Shown: piece by piece, positions 35,501-40,338 of the stretch
Position numbering within the stretch: the stretch's first letter is position 1
Layout: the number at the start of each line of letters is the position of its first letter
Program-made: the position numbers and the translations under genes
Assembly: GCA_963576725.1 (NCBI GenBank)
Contig: OY755244.1
Location: 33,948,446-34,012,445 of the forward strand
DNA: 64,000 bases
Origin: Azorinus chamasolen
Lineage: Eukaryota; Mollusca; Bivalvia; Cardiida; Solecurtidae
Reading direction: 5' to 3'
The notes under the pieces: generated by a model
What the model saw: the letters and a program-made list of their open reading frames with translations, nothing else
The model's database searches: none
Told to the model about the DNA's origin: nothing

Positions 35501-36029
35501 CGGATCGCTTACTGTTCTTCACCCAGTACCTGTAACCGGTGTTACAGTATACAGAGTCATTTGAGCAGCATATTGTTTGTCAAGTCATTTCGTGCGGCAA
35601 ATTGTATATAGAGTCATTTCGTGCATCAGATCATTTGCCAAGTTCTTTCGTGTGGCAAATTGTATATAAAGTCATTACGTGCAGAATATTGCTTGCCCAG
35701 CCATTTCGTGCAGCGAAATTACATGTATATATAGAGTCATTTCGTGCGGCAAATTGTATATACATGTATAGTCATTTCGTGCAACATATTGCTTGCCAAG
35801 TCATATCGTGCGGCAAATTGTGTATATATATATTTTTTTTACTGTATATACTATCTCATTGTAAAAGAAGATAACGGTACTTACGGTCCCGTATGGCCTT
35901 AACATTTGGTTCGTTGACACAGAGACACACCCCGTTCAGTAGATCTGTAGATATAGCGCCACCTGACGCCTGGGTGGTTAACAGAAACACAACAAGCAGC
36001 GCAGTGACAACATGGCGTTGCACGGACAT
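2408..36029 (-). CDS. Secreted SH3b / VWC-like cysteine-rich protein gene, six exons, 197 aa
   Basis: Spliced gene assembled by reading. Coding exons are 36029-35885, 30454-30339, 14505-14409, 12436-12406, 4868-4761 and 2504-2408. They total 594 nt, or 197 codons plus TAA, with no internal stop. Every intron is GT-AG, all five donors begin gtaag, and the phases chain as 1, 0, 1, 2, 2. Residues 1-24 form a signal peptide (hydrophobic core ALLVVFLL). Residues about 33-100 match a bacterial-type SH3 (SH3b) domain: N42-V43, R47, P50-S-S-T, L57-x-x-G60, W77-Y-E-L, G86-Q-x-A-W90-V, Y95-L. Residues 125-154 and 161-192 are two similar Cys-rich units (C-x3-G-x2-Y-x2-G-x2-F, then C-x-C-x2-G-x3-C) resembling the N-terminal half of a VWC domain. 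The protein is probably secreted. SH3b domains in other proteins bind cell-wall peptides, so a role in immunity or digestion is possible but is only inference. I do not recognise a named homologue. Introns are 5430, 15833, 1972, 7537 and 2256 bp and are full of transposons. Confidence 0.82.
2530..2975. mobile_element. Family G element split by a family D element
   Basis: ACAGTAAA... (2533) and ...GAGGAGTTTACTGTAC (2975) are family G ends. At 2606-2836 a TTAA-flanked family D element (palindrome with GACGCCGCCTT) sits inside it. Confidence 0.65.
3095..4110. repeat. Repeat fragments and simple sequence in intron 5
   Basis: A family C arm fragment (3103-3150), a fragment with the start of pearl-like element F (ACTAGAG, 3540-3700), a C-run of about 27 nt (3569-3595), and a family B palindrome fragment (3895-3990). 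No coding signal seen. Confidence 0.5.
4194..4401. mobile_element. Family F fold-back element, TA-flanked (pogo/Tigger-like ends)
   Basis: Complete copy: TA-CAGTAAAACCTCTCT ... AGAGAGGTTTTACTG-TA. The inner near-perfect palindrome runs about 100 bp, from GGCAGGTGGCTGCTTAAAGC through AACGCTCCTATAGGAGCGTT to its complement. Confidence 0.85.
4490..4745. mobile_element. Small fold-back and hairpin-less family C copy
   Basis: 4490-4590 folds on GGTAGACCAAGAT / ATTGGTCTACC. 4618-4745 has both outer parts of family C but lacks the central palindrome, as if it had been excised. Confidence 0.5.
4761..4868 (-). CDS. Exon 5 of SH3b gene: Cys-rich repeat 1 and start of repeat 2
   Basis: The acceptor is atatgtgccag and the donor GGAAT|gtaagt at 4760. 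The 108 nt encode residues 131-165 plus split codons. The T-Y-Q-H-G-Q-x-F, Y-C-T-C-D-D-G and C-S-P motifs complete a VWC-like half repeat; N-C-x-S-D-G opens the next one. Confidence 0.83.
4953..5152. mobile_element. Family G fold-back element
   Basis: Terminal motif GGTTTACTGTA on the right with a degraded left end. Inner palindrome GGCAGGTGGCTGCTTAATGC / GCATTAGGC...; arms have diverged. Confidence 0.65.
5290..5470. mobile_element. Palindrome of the CAAACAGTGTAG type
   Basis: GCAAACAGTGTAGGTTCAGA ... TCTGACCAGGCTCTGTACG. It is an outer-stem relative of families A, C, D and E with a GAGGG inner stem. Confidence 0.55.
5560..6585 (+). mobile_element. Pearl-like element E
   Basis: About four units of 150-190 bp (AAATGAACCTCAGAATCAAC, TTCAGATCTTGATGCAT, AAGTTTCATTAATAT), then a (GAAC/GGAC)n tract (6520-6555) and an ending hairpin-like CAATATACGACGTAT. 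No ORF. Confidence 0.65.
6690..7048. other. Family C fragment, then unclassified sequence
   Basis: 6695-6755 retains GCCAAGTAATTCGGCG and AAACTGTTTGC of family C. 6860-7048 has no recognisable repeat or gene. Confidence 0.4.
7050..7254. mobile_element. Family H fold-back element
   Basis: TA-CAGTAGAACCTGTCCTAAGC ... GCTTAAGACAGATTCTACTG. Inner palindrome AGCAGGTGGTT...AGAAAGCTCCTATATGAGCTTT. Confidence 0.75.
7258..7545. mobile_element. Family A variant, palindrome at 7310-7379
   Basis: GCAAACAGAGTAGACCCTGA ... CTCTGTTTGC, with core GGCTCCTATAGGAGCC. Outer ends are degraded. Confidence 0.65.
7660..7935. mobile_element. Family H copy and adjacent palindrome remnant
   Basis: GCAGTAGAACGTGGATTAAG ... 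GGCTTAAGACAGGCTCTACC bounds 7675-7862. The inner left arm is partly deleted. Confidence 0.6.
7998..8435. mobile_element. Family G element with family E element nested at TTAA
   Basis: The outer ends are ACAGTAAACCCCTCT and GAGGGGTTTTACTGT. At 8038-8287 a TTAA-flanked family E copy (core ACAGCTCCTGCAGGAGCTGT) interrupts the left arm, and the family G sequence continues after one TTAA. Confidence 0.8.
8508..9563 (+). mobile_element. Pearl-like element B: about 151-bp units
   Basis: Starts AACAAGAGACGTCACAG. It has six units (8575, 8726, 8877, 9030, 9179, 9331), each with a form of TGACCTTGACCTTTGACCC and ATGGACCAGGGAGTTGAA, then (GGAC/GACA)n 9468-9527 and the terminal hairpin ATGCCCTCCTTTGGGGGCAT. 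Long minus-strand open frames here are repeat read-through. Confidence 0.78.
9740..10512 (+). mobile_element. Pearl-like element C: about 150-bp units
   Basis: Three units around AAGTTCAAGG, ATAACTCT, TTATTCAACC and AAGTTAATATCT (9820-10250), then (GACGGACA)n 10432-10465 and the hairpin TACCCCCAGCCTTCGTTGTGGGGTA. Confidence 0.72.
10513..11362 (+). mobile_element. Pearl-like element D: about 170-bp units
   Basis: Four units with CAAGTCATTTGACCTTGACC and GGGCAGCATGGG, a GACAGACGGACGG tract (11288-11300), a C-run (11321-11334) and a closing GAGGGCATA. It adjoins element C directly. Confidence 0.72.
11480..12360. mobile_element. Cluster: family A variants, family C fragment, nested family F
   Basis: Palindromes at 11493-11570 and 12162-12223 (family A type) and a family C arm at 11790-11860. 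A complete TA-flanked family F element at 11937-12145 interrupts a family A variant. Confidence 0.7.
12406..12436 (-). CDS. Exon 4 of SH3b gene, a 31-nt microexon
   Basis: The acceptor has a strong pyrimidine tract (ttctttctttctcag) and the donor is GGGAT|gtaagt. The 31 nt supply G120 (split), K-V-D-T-C-T-V-Y-G and two bases of I130, which is the start of cysteine-rich repeat 1. Without this exon the frame between exons 3 and 5 is lost. The assignment rests on splice signals, phase, and the fit of C...Y-G to the motif of repeat 2. Confidence 0.78.
12560..12770. mobile_element. CAAACAGTG-type palindrome and C-run
   Basis: GTAAACAGTGTAGACGCAGA ... GGGTCTGCACTGTTAGC (12610-12675), then about 22 C residues (12734-12755). 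Confidence 0.6.
12820..13440. repeat. Minisatellite, about 30-36-bp units
   Basis: About 19 imperfect units of the type CAGTGAACACGCTACCCCTA-GTCTGTTACAGATG. A 64-bp two-unit block is repeated at 13120-13260. Confidence 0.85.
13441..14300. other. Unclassified intron 3 sequence
   Basis: No gene or known family. 13905-14005 holds an imperfect inverted repeat (GGTGGGAGAGATATGAATG / CATTTCTCTCCCATTTGG). Pieces at 14120-14220 resemble nothing else in the window. Confidence 0.3.
14409..14505 (-). CDS. Exon 3 of SH3b gene: end of the SH3b domain and linker
   Basis: The acceptor is gttttacag at 14506 and the donor CAG|gtaagg at 14408. The 97 nt encode residues 88-119 plus one base. L-A-W-V-D-x-F-Y-L-N closes the SH3b fold; a Ser/Thr/Pro-containing linker with one Cys follows. 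One other reading frame of this exon is interrupted by TAA, and only the frame used here joins both neighbours without a stop. Confidence 0.82.
14546..14790. mobile_element. Family E fold-back element, TTAA-flanked
   Basis: TTAACCCTTCGCTTGC ... GAGAAGGGTTAA, with a central stem GTAAACAGTGAAAACCCAGA and complement. The left arm has a deletion, so the core is uneven. Confidence 0.75.
14791..14990. repeat. AT-rich short repeat
   Basis: Repeats of ATAGCTTTTATATCAAATTC, five or six imperfect copies. Confidence 0.5.
15000..15435. mobile_element. Fold-back element with long arms
   Basis: 15138-15428 folds on TACCGCTTAAGCCGG / CACCGGCTTAAGCAG, with internal pairing of AATTGCAGACTCG-like arms. 15014-15100 (CAGGTGTTAAGTGCTTGTG...) occurs inverted at 16735-16845 and again at 17020-17110. 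Confidence 0.6.
15440..16575 (+). mobile_element. Pearl-like element F: about 150-170-bp units
   Basis: Starts AACTAGAGTTTTGTTTTTGT-CACAAAAAC. It has about six units (CAATAACTCCAAAGTTATCA, GTGCACAACAACTCATGCTG, GGTGACTCTAGCCCTA, GGTTTCAGAGATACGC) and ends in (GACA)n(GACG)n 16508-16542. Confidence 0.75.
16600..17150. mobile_element. Inverted counterpart of the 15.0-15.4 kb element
   Basis: Contains GGAGACATATTG-type pearl end (16705-16725), then the inverted copy of 15014-15100, the arm CCTAGCACCGGCTTAAGCAG (16972-16991), and a second partial copy at 17020-17110. Confidence 0.55.
17150..18135. repeat. Minisatellite: AAACGTCTAA arrays, then 27-bp units
   Basis: 17150-17580 has mixed units of TAAACGTCTAACTCTTATT. 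17580-18110 has about 19 copies of a 27-bp unit (TCTAACTCTTGTGTAAATG-TCTGAACG). A reading frame crossing it yields a repetitive Tyr-Thr-Arg-Val-Arg peptide, which I consider incidental. Confidence 0.88.
18185..18755 (+). mobile_element. Pearl-like element H: about 180-bp units
   Basis: A head hairpin (CCCTGCATTGAAAATGCAGG, 18192-18211) and a CCGTCCGTCA tract, then three units with GTTTGATGTGACGCGATAAC, TACTTCACATATTGG and GAGGAAGACGCC. Confidence 0.65.
18752..19515. repeat. 38-bp satellite, about 20 units, with 76-bp higher order
   Basis: Near-identical units (GAGTCAACAAAAGATCATC-WGCAGGGTCCTCTCTGACT). The first eleven or so alternate strictly between ATCTGCAG and ATCAGCAG; later units are almost all ATCTGCAG, with CTGACC or single-base variants. 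Confidence 0.95.
19540..20497. repeat. Minisatellite, about 34-bp units
   Basis: Units of the type GATCCTACATTATATTATAA-ACGCTTGTTTCTTA, most regular at 20040-20330 and degraded on both sides. Confidence 0.85.
20498..20745. mobile_element. Family D fold-back element, complete, TTAA-flanked
   Basis: TTAACCCTTTTGGCGCC ... GGCGGTGAAAGGGTTAA. The central stem is CAAATAGTGAAGTCCCTGA with complement and a GCCGCC-type inner stem. Confidence 0.85.
20746..21749. other. Mostly unclassified intergenic-like intron 2 sequence
   Basis: Contains a 15-nt G-run (21049-21063) and a weak hairpin remnant near 21180-21245. No convincing gene; small open frames have no domain. Confidence 0.3.
21750..21922. mobile_element. 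Tigger-like fold-back element
   Basis: ACAGTAAAACTTCGATTATC ... GATAATCGAGGTTTTACTGT-type ends (right end AATAATCGAGGTTTTACTGT), with a partial inner arm AGGAGCTTTCTGCATGACTT. Confidence 0.75.
24030..24130 (+). other. tRNA-like sequence with Pol III A and B boxes
   Basis: The A-box TAGCGCAGTGG (24047-24057) fits the consensus; the B-box GGTTCGAGTCT (24113-24123) is one base off. The spacing is longer than in a normal tRNA and no acceptor stem pairs, so this is a tRNA-derived pseudogene or SINE head, not a tRNA. Confidence 0.5.
24405..24480 (-). other. tRNA-like sequence, inverted partner of 24030-24130
   Basis: The minus strand reads TAGCGCAGTGG, then GGTTCGAATCC, a perfect B-box. Acceptor arms do not pair. 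It shares its A-box with the plus-strand copy at 24047, and the two are convergent. Confidence 0.5.
24636..25064. mobile_element. Family D left fragment, then complete family B element
   Basis: 24640-24785 matches the left part of family D. 24836-25064 is a complete TTAA-flanked family B copy (AACCCATTCCCTCATATTGA ... CCTATGAGGTAATGGGTT). Confidence 0.8.
25163..25858. mobile_element. Family A variant split by two tandem family B elements
   Basis: The outer element has TTAACCCATTCCTCCATAA (25163) and GAGAAAAGGGTTAA (25858). At its internal TTAA lie two family B elements, 25270-25498 and 25495-25718, sharing one TTAA. Family A sequence (GATATGGATATACAGTTTCT) resumes after them. Confidence 0.8.
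25880..26085. mobile_element. Family B element with shortened palindrome
   Basis: Palindrome reduced to AAATAGAGCATTTGGTTCTA-TTTATCACAG (25987-26017), with ends CATTCCTCCCA / GGAGGAAAGGGTTAA. Confidence 0.65.
26335..26562. repeat. Minisatellite, about 26-bp units
   Basis: About eight units of CGCCTGCTTATGCAGTGTAT-AAACAA, ending exactly where the Tc1 pseudogene begins. Confidence 0.85.
26565..27370 (-). pseudogene. Dead Tc1-type transposase
   Basis: The longest open stretch (27318-26722, 198 codons) carries degraded Tc1/mariner blocks: a linker R-F-G-R-T-K-K, V-R-Q-D-R-H-I, V-R-H-R-L-L, A-R-R-P-Y-V-G, D-E-S-R-F with the first catalytic Asp, and F-M-V-W-V-E-I. Upstream (27320-27370) another frame gives A-R-H-F-N-V of the first helix-turn-helix. 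Downstream (26720-26565) a further frame gives Q-D-N-A-R-P (second Asp) and E-R-A-L-N-E-E-W. The block with the third acidic residue (P-I-E-H-L-W-D in the family) is deleted. Frameshifts separate the parts, so it cannot make transposase. Confidence 0.8.
27670..28345. mobile_element. Family H element interrupted by family C and family B copies
   Basis: AAAACCTGTCTTAAGCGAAC (27680) starts family H. A TTAA-flanked family C copy (27723-27937) follows, then the family H inner arm, then a family B copy (28037-28266), then the family H right part. Confidence 0.7.
28490..28600. mobile_element. CAAACAGTG-type palindrome
   Basis: ACAAACAGTGCAAACTCTGA ... CATCTGGGTCTACACAGTTT, with inner GAGAGGGTTCCTCTAAGAGC. 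Confidence 0.65.
28610..28925 (+). mobile_element. tRNA-derived SINE, fuller copy
   Basis: Carries a B-box (GGTTCGATCCC, 28707-28717) and then the same body as 1-246 (CGGACCAAG..., CATCTAAAAGAACC, ATCGCG, CAACACAACCAATCA). The A-box is degraded. Confidence 0.6.
28930..29334. mobile_element. Degraded hairpin and complete family B element
   Basis: 28990-29060 is a diverged GAGGGCCCCTCTAG hairpin. 29103-29334 is a TTAA-flanked family B copy. Confidence 0.7.
29838..30247. mobile_element. Family H element with family A element nested at TTAA
   Basis: Outer ends are TTACAGTAGAACCCG and GGCTCTGCAGTA. The family A copy (29995-30229) sits in CCGC-TTAA-GAAAGG of the right end. Removing it with one TTAA restores the usual family H terminus, a direct view of TTAA target duplication. 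Confidence 0.9.
30339..30454 (-). CDS. Exon 2 of SH3b gene: core of the SH3b domain
   Basis: The acceptor is ttagccacag at 30455 and the donor CAG|gtaaga at 30338. The 116 nt complete a split codon (C+AC, His49) and encode residues 49-87. They contain P-S-S-T, T-L-S-N-G-D-C, two N-G turns and T-W-Y-E-L, the hallmark positions of SH3b domains. The exon ends in phase 0 inside the G-Q|x-A-W-V motif. Confidence 0.85.
30690..31235. repeat. Minisatellite, about 41-bp units
   Basis: About 13 units like CCATTATTAGACGTCACAAC-AGAGATGTGTCAACAGTGTAG, in intron 1 beside exon 2. Confidence 0.85.
31300..31395. repeat. Mixed CAT/CAG/CAA microsatellite
   Basis: (ATC)n, (AGC)n and (AAC)n runs in succession. 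Confidence 0.9.
31749..31989. mobile_element. Family A fold-back element, complete, TTAA-flanked
   Basis: TTAACCCTCTCCCTGTTC ... ATGAGGGAAAGGGTTAA, with stem GCAATCAGAGTAAACCCC / CTACTCTGTTTGC. Confidence 0.85.
32237..32627. mobile_element. Tigger-like element with amplified end
   Basis: ACAGTGAACCCTCATTATAC ... GTAACGAGGGTTCACCGTA ends. The left end is expanded into four 31-bp copies (CTCGTTATACCGGCATTCGT). The inner palindrome pairs GGTGATCGCTTAATGCAGAA with TTCTGCATTAAGCGTTCACC. Confidence 0.75.
32771..34352. repeat. Tandem segmental duplication, about 780-800 bp per copy
   Basis: 32771-33547 and 33548-34352 are nearly identical. Each carries a truncated family A palindrome, a family D palindrome, a family J fold-back (TTGATTGGTCAGATTTGAGC) and ATGAATATTCATGA-rich ends. 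They differ by single bases and an extra segment of about 30 bp in copy 2. Confidence 0.9.
34375..35115. mobile_element. Three family A palindromes and one family D element
   Basis: 34391-34461 is a good family A palindrome. 34560-34602, 34660-34735 and 34780-34850 are decayed relatives. 34870-35115 is an inverted family D element (GACGCCGCCTTTTCAAGGAG core). Confidence 0.7.
35150..35835. repeat. Minisatellite (AGTCATTTCGTGCGGC units) with two tRNA-like inserts
   Basis: Imperfect units of the type GTCATTTCGTGCGGCAAATTG recur at 35160-35220 and 35560-35820. Between them lie two copies of an antisense tRNA-derived sequence (35230-35345 and 35410-35545; minus strand B-box GTTCGAGCCCC, A-box TAGCTCACTCGG). 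The first is damaged by a G-run (35284-35299). The array ends 50 bp from exon 1 of the SH3b gene. Confidence 0.65.
35885..36029 (-). CDS. Exon 1 of SH3b gene: start codon and signal peptide
   Basis: The ATG lies at 36029-36027. The 145 nt encode 48 residues plus one base: a basic N-end, a hydrophobic stretch, a likely cleavage site after the TTQASG region, then a C-L-C motif and the first SH3b strand (N-V...R). The donor is C|gtaagt at 35884. The next ATG, at 36013, is out of frame, which favours the first one. No upstream 5' UTR exon or core promoter could be identified with certainty. Confidence 0.82.
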
Positions 36030-36162
36030 CCTAACTTCTGTGGAACACGGTTACAAAGTAGGAGAGCGTGTTGAGTGTTGACATTGGTAAGATAAGACCG
36101 TATTGTCAGTCCTTCTCCTCTTGAAACACTTGCTGTGTACTCATTTCTAATCTGTTATAATT

Positions 36163-36960
36163 TTAACCCTTCTCTTGCTATTCACGTCAATATACGTACC
36201 TGTAAATAGTGAAGACCCAGATGAGACAGCTCCTGCTTGGGGGCTGTCTCATCAGGGTCTGCACTATTTACAAGTTGATTGTGCAACCAGTGCACCCCAC
36301 AGCAGTGATTTCACAGAGAAATACTTGTACACAGTGAAGATATGTGTAATTATACAACAGGGCATTGGTAAAGAAGGAGAAATGTATTTTAAAATTCAGC
36401 AAGGGAAGGGTTTTAAAAGAACTTACGAATCGTTTCAAGCTCGTGAGGATCTATTTACTAAGTGTATACACATTTTGGATCGTGGTGCTAAGACAAGTAA
36501 CTCGGTGTCTCATGTGGGATCAAGCTGTTTGTAAATATGGGACCGTGGCTAGCAGTATAATGGTTAAAACGGTGTTATCAGTGGCAGTTCTTCCTAACCC
36601 TTTTCCTGTTCTATGTTTATTTCAAATTTCAATATCTACTGAATATTCCTGGACAAAATAGTTATGATGAAATATGGAAGGTGGAACACTGTAGCCATTT
36701 TAGAGACAAAAGAAATAGATCTATCCAAGTCCATGGGCAAACAGAGCAGATCCTCTAGGGGTCGTCTGATCTGGGTCTTCTCTGTTTGCAAATGCGTGAA
36801 AACAGGTTAACCCTTTCCCTGTTTAATATTCATAAAAGAAATATGAACATCATGAGGTTTATCAGCTGATTTTTTTTTATAATTGCATACTTCGTTTTGA
36901 TAGAAACTGTAGGAGATCTATTATTTTGATGGAAGTTCATCTGTGTGGTATTGTCCATTA
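36163..36960. mobile_element. Family E, family C fragment and family A copies upstream of SH3b exon 1
   Basis: 36163-36416 is family E (AACCCTTCTCTTGC ends). 36497-36535 is a family C arm. 36595-36815 is family A with part of its hairpin lost. 36812-36960 is a further family A-type start (TTAACCCTTTCCCTG). Confidence 0.7.
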
Positions 36961-36964
36961 TACT

Positions 36965-37217
36965 GAATGTTTTTAAAACTTTTAAATCTCACACGCTATT
37001 TAAATTTGAAGCATACCTGGAGCTTTCGACTGAGTACCTCGGCCTTCGTGAGCACACTGGTGTTAATGGGAGACTTCGGCCTTCGCCAGCACATTGGTGT
37101 TACTTGGAGACTCCCAATAACACCAATGTGCTGACGAAGGCCGAAGTACTCGGTCGAAAGCGTCAGATATGCTTTCAAATTTAAATTGTGTGTGAGATTT
37201 AAAAGTTTTAAAAACAG
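36965..37217. mobile_element. Long fold-back element, about 250 bp
   Basis: TTTTAAAACTTTTAAATCTC ... GAGATTTAAAAGTTTTAAAA. The arms pair for about 110 bp through CGACTGAGTACCTCGGCCTT and AACACCAATGTGCTGACGAA. A duplicated GGCCTTCG-AGCACA segment lies in the left arm. Confidence 0.85.
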
Positions 37218-37244
37218 TTATTATAATAGATCTATTATAATATC

Positions 37245-39835
37245 ATAAGCCAAAAACAATGTAACAAAGGACTATAACTCCAAACGTATTGAAACCAGAG
37301 GTATGGCCCTTGTACATGACATTTGTGGCATTGTGATATCCTTTCCATGTATGAAGTTTCAATCCAATGACATGAGCCATATAGGAGTTATCGTCGAGAC
37401 AAGAAAGTGTAAAAATATGAGATAGATAGATAATATTTATTGACTTAAACTGTATACAGTTCATCATCACGTCAATAACTACAATACAAACAGTAAATAG
37501 TATTGGTACACGTGACAGACAAGTGTAACATAAACAGTGCAATACATATTACAATCGCGTTTATACATTTATAATACCTTTTTTTAAAGTTCAACAAATC
37601 TCCTTAAAACAAATGACAATTAGTTAAGGTTAAATTAGAGGATGGAATAAAGTCATGTGAATTGGACAGATTTGCGTACTTTATACGCTTCATTGATATA
37701 TTTACTCAAATTGTAAATTTTCCTTTTTGATGAATTAAACAATTGTACAAATTTATACATATTAGGTCTAGTAATATAATATTTCTTAAGAAACTTTCTC
37801 CTAATTTCAGTATACATCGGGCATTCCATAAGAAAATGGTACTCGTCTTCGACTACACATTTATCACAAAAAGTGCATATTCTTTTCTTTCTTTCTAATC
37901 TTTCTCTAGCATATCTTCCTGTTTCAACTCTTTAAAAATGTGCTGAAATTCTTAGTTTTGTTAGTATGAATCTATTTTGTTTACTCGTAATACATATCAA
38001 ATAATCTTCCATCTCAAAATGTAATTTTATATCTTTATACAATAACAATTTGCTGTTATTATGAATATCAGAAACCCATTTTTGAATAAAATTATCTTTA
38101 ACTCTTTGTTTAAAATCTGACAAAAATACAGTTTGGTTTCCAATAGTATGTGGTTGATCCCATACGTAGATCAAACCATAATCATATAACAATTTCTTAA
38201 CATTACTAAGCCAATTATTTTCACCAGTTTTACAGTCTTCCAATGTTTTCTGATAAACATTTTTTATAACAATATTTTCTGAATTCTGTACCTGTAGCCA
38301 CTATTTGATTTATTTACATACCTATTCACATACAAAGGATACCTACCTAGCTCACCATACACAGCATCGTTACACGAGTTTTTCCGCACCTAATATATAC
38401 TTGCAGAACTTTAAATGTATATTCTCAAGTAGTTTAGATTTAGTATATCCCCATACCTGGGAACAATAATTCAAAATTGAGCCAACAAAAGCATAAAATA
38501 ATTGTAAACATGTTTTAACATTTAGTTCATACTTTTTAATGTTTGCCAAAAGAACGTTCATAGCTTTAAGTGCTTTACCGTGGATAAAAAACTGGTTATG
38601 CAGTATAAAAGACCCCGTGTAATTAAAAACAACCCCTAAGTAATTAAGTAATTAAAATCATTCACAACTTCAATATTTATATTCTTATACACCCAATTTT
38701 CATTCTCCCTCATGTTTGCGCGTTTTCTAAAAGTAATAATTTTTGTCTTTTTAACGGTCACTTCTAAACCCCATTTATCACAGTATTCCGATAAACTATC
38801 CAAATTTTGCTGTAGGTCTTCAATCGAATTACCAAGTAGTATCATATCATCCGCAAAAGATAAAAGAAGTATAGTCAAATCATATAGTGAAAGGCCAGAG
38901 TCTATTCTATTTTGCATAAATATTTCAATATCTTCTACGAAAAGTTCGAATAAAATCGGCGAAATTGTCTCCCCTTGTACAAGAGTCAATAACTCAAATA
39001 TTATTGAAGTCATAGTCATGGACCTTGTGCATAACACTTACTTTCATCTTGCTCTTTCCATGCACGAAATGTCATTCCAATAGCACCAGTAGAACAGACT
39101 AAAATGTAACAAGGGGCAATAACTCCAATATTGTTGACACCAGAGTTATAGGCCCTGTACATGACACTTCCTCTAATCATGCTCTTTCCATAAATGAAAT
39201 GTCATTCCAATAGCATCAGTAGAACAGGAGTTATTGATCGGACAAAAAATGTAACGAAAGGCAATACATGTATCTCCAAAAGTATTGAAGCCAGAGTTAT
39301 ACCCCTTATATATGACACTTCCTCTTATGGTGCTCTTTCCGTGTATGAAGTTTCAATCCAATGGCATGAGCCATATCTACAGGAGTTATTGTCCGGACAA
39401 GAACATGTTAAAAAAAATGTACAAGGGACAATAACTCCAATAAATTTGAAGCCAGAGTTACGGGCCCTGTGCACAACATTTCCTCGCATCATGCTCTTTC
39501 ATTGTATGAAGTTTCAATCCAATGGCATTTGCCATATAGGTGCGATTGTCCGGACAAGAACGTGTGAAAAATGTACAAGGGGCAATGACTCCAATATTAT
39601 TAAAGCCAGAGTTATGGACCGTGTGCATGACACTTCCTTTCATTAGAAATGCTCTTTCCATATATGAAGTTTCAACAAACTGGCATTAGGCATATAGGAG
39701 TTATCGTCTGGACAAGAAAGTATGACGGACAGACGGACGGCCGGATGGACATGCGGACAGACGGACACACAGGCAACTCTCACAAAAAGCAATATGTCTT
39801 CCCAATATAAATATGGGGAGGGACATAACTATACA
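37245..39835 (+). mobile_element. Pearl-like element G, split by the LINE
   Basis: Units of about 165 bp (GGCAATAACTCCAATATT, GCCAGAGTTATGG, CATGAAGTTTCAATCCAATG, GAGTTATCGTCCGGACAAGAA) occur before (37245-37420) and after (38984-39715) the LINE. The end is (GACGGACA)n 39722-39770 and GGCAACTCTCACAAAAAGCA-ATATGTCTTCCC. Confidence 0.78.
37421..38983 (-). pseudogene. 5'-truncated LINE (non-LTR retrotransposon), reverse transcriptase remnant
   Basis: On the minus strand, RT domain motifs appear in order: Q-G-E-T-I-S-P-I-L-F (about 38975), F-A-D-D-M-I-L-L (catalytic box, about 38850), and W-G-L-E-V-T-V-K-K-T-K. Broken frames follow at 38561-38370 (L-N-Y-C-S-Q-V-W-G, H-L-K-F-C-K-Y-I-L-G) and 38243-37750, the last ending in a C-x2-C...H...C zinc-knuckle-like motif. 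The 3' end is a short (TATC)n tail at 37421-37434. It inserted into a tandem-repeat element whose units resume on both sides. The right junction sits at the palindrome CTTGTACAAG (38974-38983). Inactive. Confidence 0.85.
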
Positions 39836-40046
39836 GGCTATTTTAGATACAACCTCTTTGAATAAATCTACCGAAAAGGAGCATTGACTAGAGAAAATGA
39901 CAATTTTAGAATTATGTGGTTTGTAATCATTGTGATAAATAGAGCATTTGCTCCTATAGGAATAAATGCTCTATTCATCACAATGGTTTCACAAAGTGAC
40001 TTTTACAGAGTCGTCAAAAGTCGTCAAAATGAGGGAATGGGTTAGA
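39836..40046. mobile_element. Family B element (left end eroded)
   Basis: Palindrome AAATAGAGCATTTGCTCCTA at 39936-39990; right end AATGAGGGAATGGGTTA. Confidence 0.7.
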
Positions 40047-40049
40047 CTT

Positions 40050-40150
40050 GCTAGAGCAGATTGAATGACAAACAGAGTAGATCATGAACAGGTGGTCCTC
40101 TAGGAACCTCTAAGCTGGGTCTACACTGTTTGTAAAATACAATGCATGCG
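40050..40150. mobile_element. Decayed CAAACAGAG-type palindrome
   Basis: ACAAACAGAGTAGATCATGA ... GGGTCTACACTGTTTGT around GGTCCTCTAGGAACC. Confidence 0.6.
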
Positions 40151-40338
40151 CGCTAATAATCATTGCCGTGAAAATTCTCCACGTAAAAACAAAACAACCA
40201 AAATACTCACTGTATTTACATGTTTATGGACAAATAAAAATGAATAAAAACAACCACAGAAGTACAATACGATATACAGCATTTGCAATTATAGACTATA
40301 ACGATAAGTGACGTCATATCGTGAACAGCCTAGTTCGT

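Noticed and set aside
35172..35874. Plus-strand frames of 111-130 codons
   Set aside because: They run through a minisatellite and antisense tRNA-like sequence and have no domain.
36175..36534. 119-codon plus-strand frame
   Set aside because: Runs through a family E fold-back; the same frame recurs in other family E copies as a by-product of the repeat.
39194..39646. 150-codon plus-strand frame
   Set aside because: Read-through of pearl-like element G units.
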